Part shown: one piece after another, positions 55,463 through 63,962 of the stretch
How positions within the stretch are numbered: the stretch's first letter is position 1
Layout of the letters: every line of letters begins with the position of its first letter
Source: Segatella paludivivens DSM 17968 = JCM 13650
GTDB lineage: Bacteria > Bacteroidota > Bacteroidia > Bacteroidales > Bacteroidaceae
Assembly (NCBI RefSeq): GCF_000373185.1
Contig: NZ_KB890682.1
Location: 80,317-144,316 of the forward strand
Direction: 5' to 3'
DNA length: 64,000 nucleotides
The notes under the pieces: model-generated
Database searches by the model: none
What the model saw: only the letters and a program-made list of their open reading frames with translations
Told to the model about the DNA's origin: nothing
Position numbers and translations under genes: made by a program

Positions 55463-55533
55463 TAGAAAGGAATTTTGTATTAAATAAGTATATGATTTAG
55501 TGAATAAATAATATGCTCAGAAGCAAATTAATT

Positions 55534-55563
55534 AAATGCAAATGCAAATGCAAATGCAAATGA
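55534..55563 (+). repeat. Hexanucleotide repeat at a start codon
   Basis: AAATGC occurs four times in tandem (55534-55557), followed by AAATGA holding the ATG used for the small peptide. Copy-number change would keep the frame but alter the number of starts and the spacing. Confidence 0.8.
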
Positions 55564-55703
55564 AAAGGAAAGAGTCTCAATGCTTTTCAATCTTAGTTGT
55601 TGAAGCAGATGTTCAGCAACCAATTGCAAGTAGCAATGTGAATTCAATGCAAACCAATCCTTGGGAAACAGAACCCGGAGATGGAACGATTAATGATAAT
55701 TAA
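55560..55703 (+). CDS. Small conserved peptide, first copy
   Basis: 47 residues (MKRKESQCFSILVVEADV, then QQPIASSNVNSMQTNPWE, ending GDGTINDN). The same peptide recurs, nearly identical, ahead of each of three tandem lipoprotein genes; this copy differs most. No signal peptide. The start is preceded by four in-frame AAATGC repeats, each with an ATG, so translation could begin up to eight codons earlier (55536). Related short acidic-tailed peptides of the type MKxKEYxxPxI are common in Prevotella and Bacteroides, function unknown. Confidence 0.7.
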   Translation: MKRKESQCFSILVVEADVQQPIASSNVNSMQTNPWETEPGDGTINDN

Positions 55704-55755
55704 TAGCTCTGTATGGTAACAAACTTTATTAAAGTATCACGACAAAAGCGAAGTA

Positions 55756-57300
55756 ATGAAAAGTAGATTATTAAATGCAGGACTGTTAGCCTGTGCATTA
55801 TTGATGACGTTGAGCAGTTGTTCCTCAGACGAAACTCAGACAGGCGATAGCAGTATAGGTGCTAAGAGTATGAAGATAAAAGTATCTGATGGCATGTTTA
55901 CTTCAGTAGATGATAACAGTGCAAAGACACGTGCCACTGATGACGGCACAGCTACCGTATTCAGTAGTGGTGACGCTATCGGCATATTCGCCGTTAAGTC
56001 TGATGGAACATTAGCATTGACCAATGCTAAATATACTTATGACGGCACTTATTGGCTAAACAGCGATAATACAGATAAATTACCCTATTATGGTGGTGCA
56101 AAGTATTTCGCTTACTATCCATATCAGGAGAGCCTATCAAGTACTAAGTATGATGCAACACAAACAACAGCTGAGACTTTCTTTGCTTCATTGATAAATA
56201 GTTGGACTCCCGACACAGATCAAGGCACGCACGCTAAATATACAGCTCAGGACTTGATGGTTTCAATGGCAACGGTTGATGTTTCTACAGGTAGCAGTTC
56301 TTTCACAATGTCTCATCAGATGTCAATGGTTGAAATGGATTTTAATCAAGTTCATTATACATATAACGGAGCAAATACTTACCGCTTTACATTTGATGCA
56401 ACTAGCAATCCACTTAATATAGCTGCTGGCAAATATCGCTTATTGGTTAATCCCTCTGCTGCACTTTCCATTACTGGTAACAACCAGTATAATAGTACTG
56501 ACGTAACAAAAACCAAGGGTTGGAAAATAAGTGGGACAACTCCTGCCGCATCTAAGTATAAGGTATTTAAATATAAAGATGCTTCAGCCTGCCTTATTCA
56601 AACTTCCCGTCAGAATGTATATATCGGTGATGCCAATATCGGTGATTACCTTTATGATGATGGCACCACAGGAACAAGCACCTTTGGCAAGACAATAGTA
56701 GGAATAGTTTTCTCAAATCAGTTAAGTTCCGCTGAATATAATGCTGGCTACACACATGGTTATGCTTTGGCATTGCAAGATGCAATATCGGCAACTACTT
56801 CCTGGGGACCTAACACTGGTGATACTGGTCTTCCCCAAGTTTCCACATTTAGTGGTTACTATAACGATATCACCACGGGCTATTACGGAACATTTACCAA
56901 AGGATATAATAAAAGTAATAGTAGCTATCCTGCATGGCAGTCAGCCAATAATTATGATGTAGACATATCTAAGTTTACTAATAGTGGCTGGTATTCCCCA
57001 AGTATGGGGCAGTGGTGGGATGTTTGTGCCAATTTAGGCAAGGTAGACTTGGCTAGCATGCAGATTAGTATTTCGAGTACAGGTAATCTCTATAATGGCT
57101 ATGCTCTACTGACTAATATCAACAATGCATTAACATCGGCTGGAGGTACAGGATTAACTTCAAATTATTATTATTGGTCTGCATCAGAATATAATACCAC
57201 TGATGCTCTGTCAATTTATTTTGGCAGTTCATACGTATGTTTGAATAATATGAATAAGCTATTCGGTGGCTACGATGTGCGTGCTGTTCTTGCTTTTTAA
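55756..57300 (+). CDS. Fimbrillin-like surface lipoprotein with lectin-like C-terminus, paralog 1
   Basis: 514 residues. Lipobox LSSC with acylated Cys22. N-terminal half carries the fimbrillin/Mfa-like pattern KTRAT...VFSSGDAIGIFAV. The C-terminal third (FTNSGWYSPSMGQWWDVCANLG, then WSASEYN ... VRAVLAF) resembles the DUF1566/C-type-lectin-like fold. Typical fimbrillins act as pilus subunits or tip adhesins on the surface. Preceded by its small peptide (52 bp gap). The last 40 residues, from Ser475, are very different from its two paralogs. Confidence 0.82.
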   Translation: MKSRLLNAGLLACALLMTLSSCSSDETQTGDSSIGAKSMKIKVSDGMFTSVDDNSAKTRATDDGTATVFSSGDAIGIFAVKSDGTLALTNAKYTYDGTYWLNSDNTDKLPYYGGAKYFAYYPYQESLSSTKYDATQTTAETFFASLINSWTPDTDQGTHAKYTAQDLMVSMATVDVSTGSSSFTMSHQMSMVEMDFNQVHYTYNGANTYRFTFDATSNPLNIAAGKYRLLVNPSAALSITGNNQYNSTDVTKTKGWKISGTTPAASKYKVFKYKDASACLIQTSRQNVYIGDANIGDYLYDDGTTGTSTFGKTIVGIVFSNQLSSAEYNAGYTHGYALALQDAISATTSWGPNTGDTGLPQVSTFSGYYNDITTGYYGTFTKGYNKSNSSYPAWQSANNYDVDISKFTNSGWYSPSMGQWWDVCANLGKVDLASMQISISSTGNLYNGYALLTNINNALTSAGGTGLTSNYYYWSASEYNTTDALSIYFGSSYVCLNNMNKLFGGYDVRAVLAF

Positions 57301-57370
57301 TAATTTCTCACAAGTGTCTAGATTTTTAATGTGACTTAAATGATTTAATAAATAATTCAATTAAATACAG

Positions 57371-57514
57371 ATGAAAAGAAAAGAGTATCAGCGTCCTTCA
57401 ATCCTTGTTATTGAAGCTGAAGTGCAGCAACCAATTGCAAGTAGCAATGTTAATTCGTTGCAAACCAATCCTTGGGAACCAGAACCTGGAGACGGAACGA
57501 TTGAGGATAACTAA
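57371..57514 (+). CDS. Small conserved peptide, second copy
   Basis: 47 residues (MKRKEYQRPSILVIEAEV, PWEPEPGDGTIEDN at the end). It lies 70 bp past the first lipoprotein gene and 53 bp before the second. Identical in length to the other two copies and differing from the third at three residues. Too short to be called by most pipelines; triplication with conservation supports it as real. Confidence 0.75.
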   Translation: MKRKEYQRPSILVIEAEVQQPIASSNVNSLQTNPWEPEPGDGTIEDN

Positions 57515-57567
57515 TAGTTCTGCACAGTAATATGTTTAATTAAAGTATCACTACAAAAAGCAAAGTA

Positions 57568-59100
57568 ATGAAAAGTAAATTATTAAATGCAGGGCTATTG
57601 GCTTGCGCATTATTAATCACATTGAGCGGTTGCTCTTCAGACGAGACTCTGATAGGCGATAGCAGAACAGCCGTTCAAAGTATGAAGATAAGTGTATCTG
57701 ATGGTATGTTTACTTCTGTAGATAACAACGGTGCAAAGACACGTGCCACAGATGATGTCACAGGAACCACCTTCAGTAATGGTGACGCAATCGGCATCTT
57801 CGTTGTTAAGTCAGATGGAAAATTAGCATTGACCAATGCTAAATACACCTATGACGGCACTTCTTGGGTAAACAGCGATAATACTGATCTCTTATCCTAT
57901 TATGTTGGTGCAAAGTATTTTGCTTACTATCCTTATCAGGCAAACCTTGCAAGCGATAAGTATGATGCAACACAAACAACAGCCGAGGCATTCTTTGCCC
58001 CATTGATAATTGGCTGGACTCCTGCAGCGGACCAAAGCACGCAAGATAAATACACAGCTCAGGACTTGATGGTGTCTATGGCTACAGTTAATGCTTCAAC
58101 CCATGCTGGTGCTTTCGCAATGTTTCATCAGATGTCAATGGTTGAAATGGATTTCCCTCAATATCACTATACATACGGCGGATCTGATACCTACCGCTTT
58201 ACGTTTGATGCAGCTAGCAAGTCATTTAATGTTGCTGCTGGTAAATATCGCCTGTTGGTCAATCCTTCAGTAGCATTTTCTGTTACGGGCAAAAATCAGT
58301 ATAGCAGTACTGATGCAACTAAGAAAAAAGGTTGGAAAATAAGTGGAACAACTCCTGCTTCCGCTAAATATAAAATATATACATACAAAGGTGTTTCTGC
58401 TTTTCTTTCTGAAACACAACGAGATTTTTGTCTTGGTACAGCAAACGTTGGTGATTATCTTTATTCTGACGGCACTACAGGAACAACTACAGTTGGCAAG
58501 ACCATAGTCGGAATAGTGTTTTCAAATGAGATTAGTACCGCTGAATATAACGCAGGCTATACACATGGCTATGCCCTTGCGTTAACAGATGTCAGTGTTA
58601 ATGGACCGACATGGGGACCAACACATGATGCTGGTCTGACCAAACTTACCACTTTTGTAGGTTATTATAACGACATTAGCGCAGGTTATTATGGAACATT
58701 TACCAAAGGCTACGACAAAAGTAATAGTACTTATCCCGCGTGGCAGCTAGCAAATAATTATAATGTAGATGTTTCTGGATTCACTAATAGCGGTTGGTAC
58801 CTTCCAAGTATTGGTCAATGGTGGGATGTAGCTGCCAATCTTGGCAAGGTTGACTTGACCAGTCAGCAGACAATTTCAGGAGATGGCTATCTTTATAATG
58901 GCAGTACAGCAACAAACAATATCAAGTATGCTATAACGGCGGCTGGAGGTACAGCCTTGAATTCTGACTACTATTGTTCTGCGTCAGAGTATAATACGGG
59001 CAACTATATGATAGTTTGCTTTTATAGTTCTTACGTTGACGTGTCTCACGCCCGTAAGTACAGCACGGGTTATTGTGTGCGTGCAGTCTTGGCTTTTTAA
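57568..59100 (+). CDS. Fimbrillin-like surface lipoprotein with lectin-like C-terminus, paralog 2
   Basis: 510 residues, Cys22 in LSGC. Same two-part layout as the first paralog; the N-terminal part is nearest to paralog 3. The variable terminal 40 residues start at Ser471 (SASEYNTGNYMIV) and end VRAVLAF; by hand they share 22 of 40 positions with each neighbour. WYLPSIGQWWDVAANLGKVDL replaces the WYSPSMGQ of paralog 1. One odd change: the usual Trp before SASEY is Cys here. Confidence 0.82.
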   Translation: MKSKLLNAGLLACALLITLSGCSSDETLIGDSRTAVQSMKISVSDGMFTSVDNNGAKTRATDDVTGTTFSNGDAIGIFVVKSDGKLALTNAKYTYDGTSWVNSDNTDLLSYYVGAKYFAYYPYQANLASDKYDATQTTAEAFFAPLIIGWTPAADQSTQDKYTAQDLMVSMATVNASTHAGAFAMFHQMSMVEMDFPQYHYTYGGSDTYRFTFDAASKSFNVAAGKYRLLVNPSVAFSVTGKNQYSSTDATKKKGWKISGTTPASAKYKIYTYKGVSAFLSETQRDFCLGTANVGDYLYSDGTTGTTTVGKTIVGIVFSNEISTAEYNAGYTHGYALALTDVSVNGPTWGPTHDAGLTKLTTFVGYYNDISAGYYGTFTKGYDKSNSTYPAWQLANNYNVDVSGFTNSGWYLPSIGQWWDVAANLGKVDLTSQQTISGDGYLYNGSTATNNIKYAITAAGGTALNSDYYCSASEYNTGNYMIVCFYSSYVDVSHARKYSTGYCVRAVLAF

Positions 59101-59187
59101 CTATTTGATAATTAATCACAAGTGCCCCGATTTTAATGTGGCATAAATGATATGATTAAATATATAAATAATTCAAATTAAATACAG

Positions 59188-59331
59188 ATGAAAAGAAAAG
59201 AGTATCAGCGTCCTTCAATCCTTGTTATTGAAGCAGATGTTCAGCAACCAATTGCAAGTAGCAATGTAAATGCTATGCAAACCAATCCTTGGGAACCAGA
59301 ACCTGGAGACGGAACTATTGAGGATAATTAA
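59188..59331 (+). CDS. Small conserved peptide, third copy
   Basis: 47 residues (MKRKEYQRPSILVIEADV, QQPIASSNVNAMQTNPWE). It lies 87 bp past the second lipoprotein gene and 53 bp before the third. Leader sequences before copies 2 and 3 are almost identical, so the last duplication is recent. Confidence 0.75.
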   Translation: MKRKEYQRPSILVIEADVQQPIASSNVNAMQTNPWEPEPGDGTIEDN

Positions 59332-59384
59332 TAGTACTGCACAGTAATATGTTTAATTAAAGTATCACTACAAAAAGCAAAGTA

Positions 59385-60926
59385 ATGAAAAGAAAATTAT
59401 TAAATGCGGGGCTATTAGTTTGTGCATTATTGATAACGCTAAGCGGTTGCTCTTCAGACGAGACTTTGACAGGCGATAGTAGCACGGCTGCTAAAAGTAT
59501 GAAGATAAATGTATCCGATGGAATGTTTTCTTCAGTAGATAATAACGGTGTAAAGACACGTGCCACAGATGATGTCACAGGAACCACATTCAGTAGTGGT
59601 GATGCTATTGGCATATTCGCTGTTAAGTCAGACGGAACATTAGCATTGACCAATGCTAAATACATCTATGAAGATTCTAAATGGATAAGCAGCAATAATA
59701 CTTCTATCTTACCCTATTATGCTGGTGCAAAGTATTTTGCTTATTATCCTTATCAGGCAAGTCTTGCAAGCGATAAGTATGATGCAACAAAAACAACAGC
59801 CGAGGCATTCTTTGCCCCATTGATAAGTGGTTGGACTCCTGCAGCTGACCAAAGCACGCAAGATAAATACACAGCTCAGGACTTAATGGTTTCAATGGCT
59901 ACAGTTGATGCTTCAACAGGTAGCAGTTCCTTCACAATGTCTCATCAGATGTCAATGGTTGAAATGGACCTTCATCAAGCTCACTATACATATAGTAGAT
60001 TAGATACCTACCGTTTTATGTTTGATACAGCTAACAATCCATTAAATATAGCTGCAGGCAAATACCGCTTTTTGGTTAATCCATCTAAGCCACTTTCTAT
60101 TACAGGTAAAAATCTGAATACTATCAGCGACATAACCAAGCTTAAGGGCTGGAAAATAAGTGGCACAGCTCCTGCTGCATCTAAATATAAGATATATAAA
60201 TATAATGGCGCTTCAGCTTGTCTTACAGAAACTGCACGTGGCAATGTATATATTGGTGATGCAAATATCGGTGATTATCTTTATGATGATGGAACAACAG
60301 GAACAACTACCGTTGGTAAGACAATTGTGGGTATCGTATTCTCCGACCAGTTAAGCCCTACAGAATATAATGCTGGCTACACACATGGCTATGCATTGGC
60401 ATTGAAAGATGCAATTGTAGGAACTACTTCTTGGGAACCTCTTTATAACGATGCCGGCCTTAACAAAGTTACTCAGTTTTATCAATATTTTACCGATATT
60501 GATACTGGCTATACCGGCACATTTACCAAAGGATATAATAAAAGTAACGACCAGTTTCCAGCATGGCAGGCTGCTAATAATTACAATGTGGATGTATCCA
60601 AGTTCACCAATAGTGGTTGGTATCTTCCAAGTATCGGTCAATGGTGGGATGTTTGCGCCAACCTAGGTAAGGTTGATCTTAGCGGTAAGCTGAGTTCTAC
60701 TTTGTCACATGATGGTCTTTATCTCGGTCCTACAGTAACAACCAATGTCAACAATGCGCTAACAGCAGCTGGTGGTACCGCATTTTCAGACTATGGGTAT
60801 TGGTCTGCGTCTGAGTATGATATGAGCAACGCTATAATAGTTTTCTTCTACAATACTAATGTCAATATTTCCTATGCAGTTAAGAACCTTACTTATTACT
60901 ATGTTCGGTCTGTTCTTGCTTTTTAA
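59385..60926 (+). CDS. Fimbrillin-like surface lipoprotein with lectin-like C-terminus, paralog 3
   Basis: 513 residues, Cys22 in LSGC. Fimbrillin-like N-terminal half (KTRATDDVTGTTFSSGDAIGIFAV) and lectin-like C-terminal third (WYLPSIGQWWDVCANLG, WSASEYDMSNA). The variable last 40 residues start at Ser474 and end VRSVLAF. Last gene of the cassette array; a hairpin follows at 61077. Confidence 0.82.
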   Translation: MKRKLLNAGLLVCALLITLSGCSSDETLTGDSSTAAKSMKINVSDGMFSSVDNNGVKTRATDDVTGTTFSSGDAIGIFAVKSDGTLALTNAKYIYEDSKWISSNNTSILPYYAGAKYFAYYPYQASLASDKYDATKTTAEAFFAPLISGWTPAADQSTQDKYTAQDLMVSMATVDASTGSSSFTMSHQMSMVEMDLHQAHYTYSRLDTYRFMFDTANNPLNIAAGKYRFLVNPSKPLSITGKNLNTISDITKLKGWKISGTAPAASKYKIYKYNGASACLTETARGNVYIGDANIGDYLYDDGTTGTTTVGKTIVGIVFSDQLSPTEYNAGYTHGYALALKDAIVGTTSWEPLYNDAGLNKVTQFYQYFTDIDTGYTGTFTKGYNKSNDQFPAWQAANNYNVDVSKFTNSGWYLPSIGQWWDVCANLGKVDLSGKLSSTLSHDGLYLGPTVTTNVNNALTAAGGTAFSDYGYWSASEYDMSNAIIVFFYNTNVNISYAVKNLTYYYVRSVLAF

Positions 60927-61076
60927 CTATTGATATCTCTATTTAATAATTTATTGATTTTTCACTAAGCATTTTATGTAAATGCTACATGTTGGTAGAA
61001 AATTCAAAATTTGATACCACATGATTTATAACCTATTTTAGTCTAAGAAGTGTACATCCCAGCGGGGTATGTCTTT

Positions 61077-61108
61077 AAGAGCCTTCATACGTGAGTGTGG
61101 AGGCTCTT
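61077..61108 (+). terminator. Probable terminator of the lipoprotein operon
   Basis: AAGAGCC (61077-61083) pairs with GGCTCTT (61102-61108), followed by TCATC; about 150 bp past the last lipoprotein gene. Confidence 0.45.
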
Positions 61109-61441
61109 TCATCAAAGCTGTCTCCTGAATATTCCTACAGATATTTTTTGTAGTATTTGCTAAAGCAGATGTGTTCCCTCGCAGATCTCGCAGATTTACG
61201 CAGACAAAACCCAAAACAACATGAACTACACAAAACTGTCTTTCTCTGCGAAATAAATGCAGCTTGCTGCATTCTCTGCATTCCTCTGAGTAATCTGCGA
61301 GAAAATAGGCCGTTTGAATCACATAAGGAAAGAGCAATAAAAACAGCAATGAAAGAAAAAGGAAAAAAAGAAAAACAAGGAAACAAATAAAACGAGTGAG
61401 AAATAACAAATATAAGTATTAATAATTAAAACAAAACGATT
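61109..61441. repeat. Intergenic region with second copy of the dispersed repeat
   Basis: CGCAGATCTCGCAGA near 61180 and TCTCTGCGAAATAA...GCTGCATT (61243-61273) repeat sequence found at 53.8-54.0 kb; the hairpin AATGCAGC/GCTGCATT is at 61256-61273. No gene apart from a possible 13-codon Lys-rich frame at 61350. Confidence 0.6.
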
Positions 61442-61638
61442 ATGTCAAATTTATCAATCGGGAGACACTCCCGTAAACAATCAAATGTCAGAAGTGTGGA
61501 CGCGAATTGCCTAAACAGAAATTAGAAAGCATGAAGTCTGGCACATACCGACAAGTGTGCAATCAATGCAAATACGAGTACTACGTCAAACCAGCTAGGA
61601 TAAGACGAATACTCAGGGATTTGGAAAATCGTACATAG
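61442..61638 (+). pseudogene. Small zinc-ribbon protein gene, frameshifted
   Basis: ATG 61442 opens MSNLSIGRHSRKQ, then the frame turns to nonsense. From 61480 another frame reads IKCQKCGRELPKQKLESMKS, with CNQCKYEYYVKPARIRRILRD, ending at the stop 61636-61638. Two CxxC pairs make a zinc ribbon. There is a stop in the second frame at 61474-61476 and no start codon before it, so a one-base shift near 61477 joins the halves. Either a pseudogene or a sequencing error. It is just upstream of the VapE-type gene. Confidence 0.6.
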
Positions 61639-61753
61639 GTTTTGTAAATAAACTAGCGTCGAAACGTCTATCCGCTGTCTATCAGCACGTTAGATGCACT
61701 TTTTTCAAAAATAAAGTGTCTCGAAAACGTCAATTTGCATTTTCGTTTCTATA

Positions 61754-61855
61754 TAGAAATGCAAACTTTACATCGTAGAAACGCAAACTTTGTGTCGTAG
61801 TAACAGAAACGTTTCCACGTAATAACGCAAATGTTACGTCGTGGAAACGTATTTT
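61754..61855 (+). repeat. 22-bp iteron array upstream of the primase-helicase gene
   Basis: Five units begin at 61754, 61776, 61798, 61820 and 61842, exactly 22 bp apart. Units 1 and 2 share TAGAAAYGCAAACTTT, ending TCG; units 3 and 4 are looser (TAGTAACAGAAACG, TAATAACGCAAATG), and unit 5 is partial (TGGAAACG). The array ends 26 bp before the start codon. Confidence 0.75.
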
Positions 61856-61880
61856 CGATAAAAAATAACGATAAAATAGA

Positions 61881-63962
61881 ATGGAACTATCTAAAATCAA
61901 TGTCTTGTATAAGACAAAAAAAGAAATCAAGCAAAAAATGATGAATCTTGACGATTTGTTTGTCATGATTCGAGGTGAAAAATACCAAAAACAGTGCAAC
62001 AAACTGCGATATGCCCTGAACTCATACACGAATATTGCGGGTATGAAGCTCGAAGAAACGGCTGCACTGCCACAGTTGCAGTTTTCTTTGTGCAGAAAGG
62101 CATACACAGGCTATGTGTTGCTCTCGTTCAAGGCAAAGGACGGTTGGATAGCCAACCTCAAATTTCTTGCTGAGGGGCTTCCCCAGACGCTGATGTGCTT
62201 CACTGGTGCTTCGGCAAAGTCACTGAAGATTGTTGTGCCGTTCACGCTGCCAGACGGTACACTGCCGCAGACGGAACAGGATATCAGCTTCTTTCATCAG
62301 CATGCCTATTTCACTTCGGCAAAGTTCTATGAGGCTGAACTCGGCATCAAATGCGACAGGGCTGTGCCAACACCGCAGACGGTGTGCAGAATAAGCACAG
62401 ATGAGCACGTGTTTCTCAATGCCACTCCCATACCGATGATTATTCCCCAGCCACATGAAGGCGTGGAGAAGAGGGTGAAGAGAGAAATACGCTATCAGAT
62501 GAGCCGAACGAGTTACAATGCAGGCAGAGAAACTGGTGTGATTCCGTTCTATGAAAAGCAGCACATGGCAATGGCGAAGTTTCAGACGATATTTCTCAAT
62601 ATCATCAACAATTCCGTAGCCTTGGATATGGACGAGACTGTGACGGAAGTCGCTAAGGAATGTCAGCGGAACGGACTTGAAGAGGAGTTCTGCATCAAAA
62701 GACTCATGCGCCATGCTCCGTATTGCAACTTTGAGTATATCGTGCGCAACTGTTTCCGCAATGTCTATGACACGAGTGCGCCGAAGTCGGAATGCGCCGT
62801 ACCGAAGATGACGATAGATATTGAAAGGCTGCGCACTTTTCTTAACGTGAGGTATGCCTTTCGCAAGAATGAAATCACAAACGACTGCGAATATAGAGAG
62901 CGAGACAGTTTTCTCTTTTCGTGGAAATCGGTCACAAAAGAGGTGCTCAACACGATAACGATAAACGCAAAGGCAGAAGGTATAGATGCGTGGGACAAAG
63001 ATGTGAAGCGATTTATCGAATCATCGTTCACCGAGGAGTACGACCCGATAGCCGATTGGATATCGTATCTGCCGAAATGGGATGGAGAGGACCGTATTAA
63101 TAAGTTTGCAGAAAGAGTAAAAACAGATAACCAGGACTGGGTGAAGAACTTCCACCTGTGGTTTATCGGTATGGTGAGTCAGTGGATGCGCACAAATTCC
63201 ATGCACGGTAATTCACTTGTTCCGCTACTTGTGGGTGAACAAGGAGACGGAAAGTCTACTTTCTGCAGAATGATCATTCCCGAAGAGCAGCAGATTTACT
63301 TCACTGACAGGGTGGACTTCACGAAGAAAGAGGACGCAATGAAGGCTTTGAGCCGTTTTATCCTGATAAACATAGATGAATATGACAGCATTTCAAAACG
63401 TCAGACTGCCTTTTTGAAGTATATGTTGCAGGCGGTGGACGTGAAATATCGCAATCTTTATGAGAGCATCACGCAGCAGCATAAGCGATATGCTGCCTTC
63501 ATCGCCACGACCAATAATCCACAGCCGTTGATAGACTACACCGGTTCACGACGATACATGTGCATCAGGGTAAAGGAGCGTATAGACACAAGCACGGCGG
63601 TGAACTATGAACAGATGTATGCTCAGGCAGTAGCGGAGGTAAAATCGGGAGCGAGGACGTATTTCGACAATGAGACGGAACATAAGATTCAGATTGACAA
63701 TGCCGACTTCCTACAGATTGACTGCATGGACGACATCTTCTTCGAGATGTTTCATCGTCCGTCTAAGGATGAAAAGGCTTTGCGACTTACGGCAACGGAG
63801 ATTGTGCAGCGGATGAAGATGAAGTATCATAACATCAGCATTAATAACAGCAACATCATGCGTGTGGGCCATATTGTGACACGCAACAAGTTCAAGCTGA
63901 CAAGGGGAAAGTCCCGCCGATATGACGTTGCGACAAATGACACAGTGGTGACACTTGAATAA
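61881..63962 (+). CDS. BT4734/VapE-type primase-helicase protein
   Basis: 693 residues. N-terminal BT4734/BF3469-like domain (about 25-185), helical linker, then a VapE-type P-loop ATPase: Walker A GEQGDGKST (452-460), Walker B FILINIDEYD (493-502), sensor-like AAFIATTNNPQ and an arginine finger in TGSRRYMCIRV. The C-terminal domain (about 600-693) is helical and winged-helix-like. Related proteins are encoded on mobile elements and act in DNA replication. Phased 22-bp iterons directly upstream are consistent with self-binding or an origin. GC content is visibly higher than in the neighbouring lipoprotein genes, which suggests separate acquisition. Confidence 0.87.
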   Translation: MELSKINVLYKTKKEIKQKMMNLDDLFVMIRGEKYQKQCNKLRYALNSYTNIAGMKLEETAALPQLQFSLCRKAYTGYVLLSFKAKDGWIANLKFLAEGLPQTLMCFTGASAKSLKIVVPFTLPDGTLPQTEQDISFFHQHAYFTSAKFYEAELGIKCDRAVPTPQTVCRISTDEHVFLNATPIPMIIPQPHEGVEKRVKREIRYQMSRTSYNAGRETGVIPFYEKQHMAMAKFQTIFLNIINNSVALDMDETVTEVAKECQRNGLEEEFCIKRLMRHAPYCNFEYIVRNCFRNVYDTSAPKSECAVPKMTIDIERLRTFLNVRYAFRKNEITNDCEYRERDSFLFSWKSVTKEVLNTITINAKAEGIDAWDKDVKRFIESSFTEEYDPIADWISYLPKWDGEDRINKFAERVKTDNQDWVKNFHLWFIGMVSQWMRTNSMHGNSLVPLLVGEQGDGKSTFCRMIIPEEQQIYFTDRVDFTKKEDAMKALSRFILINIDEYDSISKRQTAFLKYMLQAVDVKYRNLYESITQQHKRYAAFIATTNNPQPLIDYTGSRRYMCIRVKERIDTSTAVNYEQMYAQAVAEVKSGARTYFDNETEHKIQIDNADFLQIDCMDDIFFEMFHRPSKDEKALRLTATEIVQRMKMKYHNISINNSNIMRVGHIVTRNKFKLTRGKSRRYDVATNDTVVTLE

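Noticed and set aside
57178..60926. An active diversity-generating retroelement
   Set aside because: No reverse transcriptase, Avd-like gene or template repeat in the window, and synonymous differences at fixed codons speak against a shared template. Kept only as a hypervariability finding.
61881..63962. Assigning the last gene as a plasmid Rep initiator
   Set aside because: The domains are BT4734-like and VapE-like ATPase, not a winged-helix Rep; the iterons alone do not make it an initiator.
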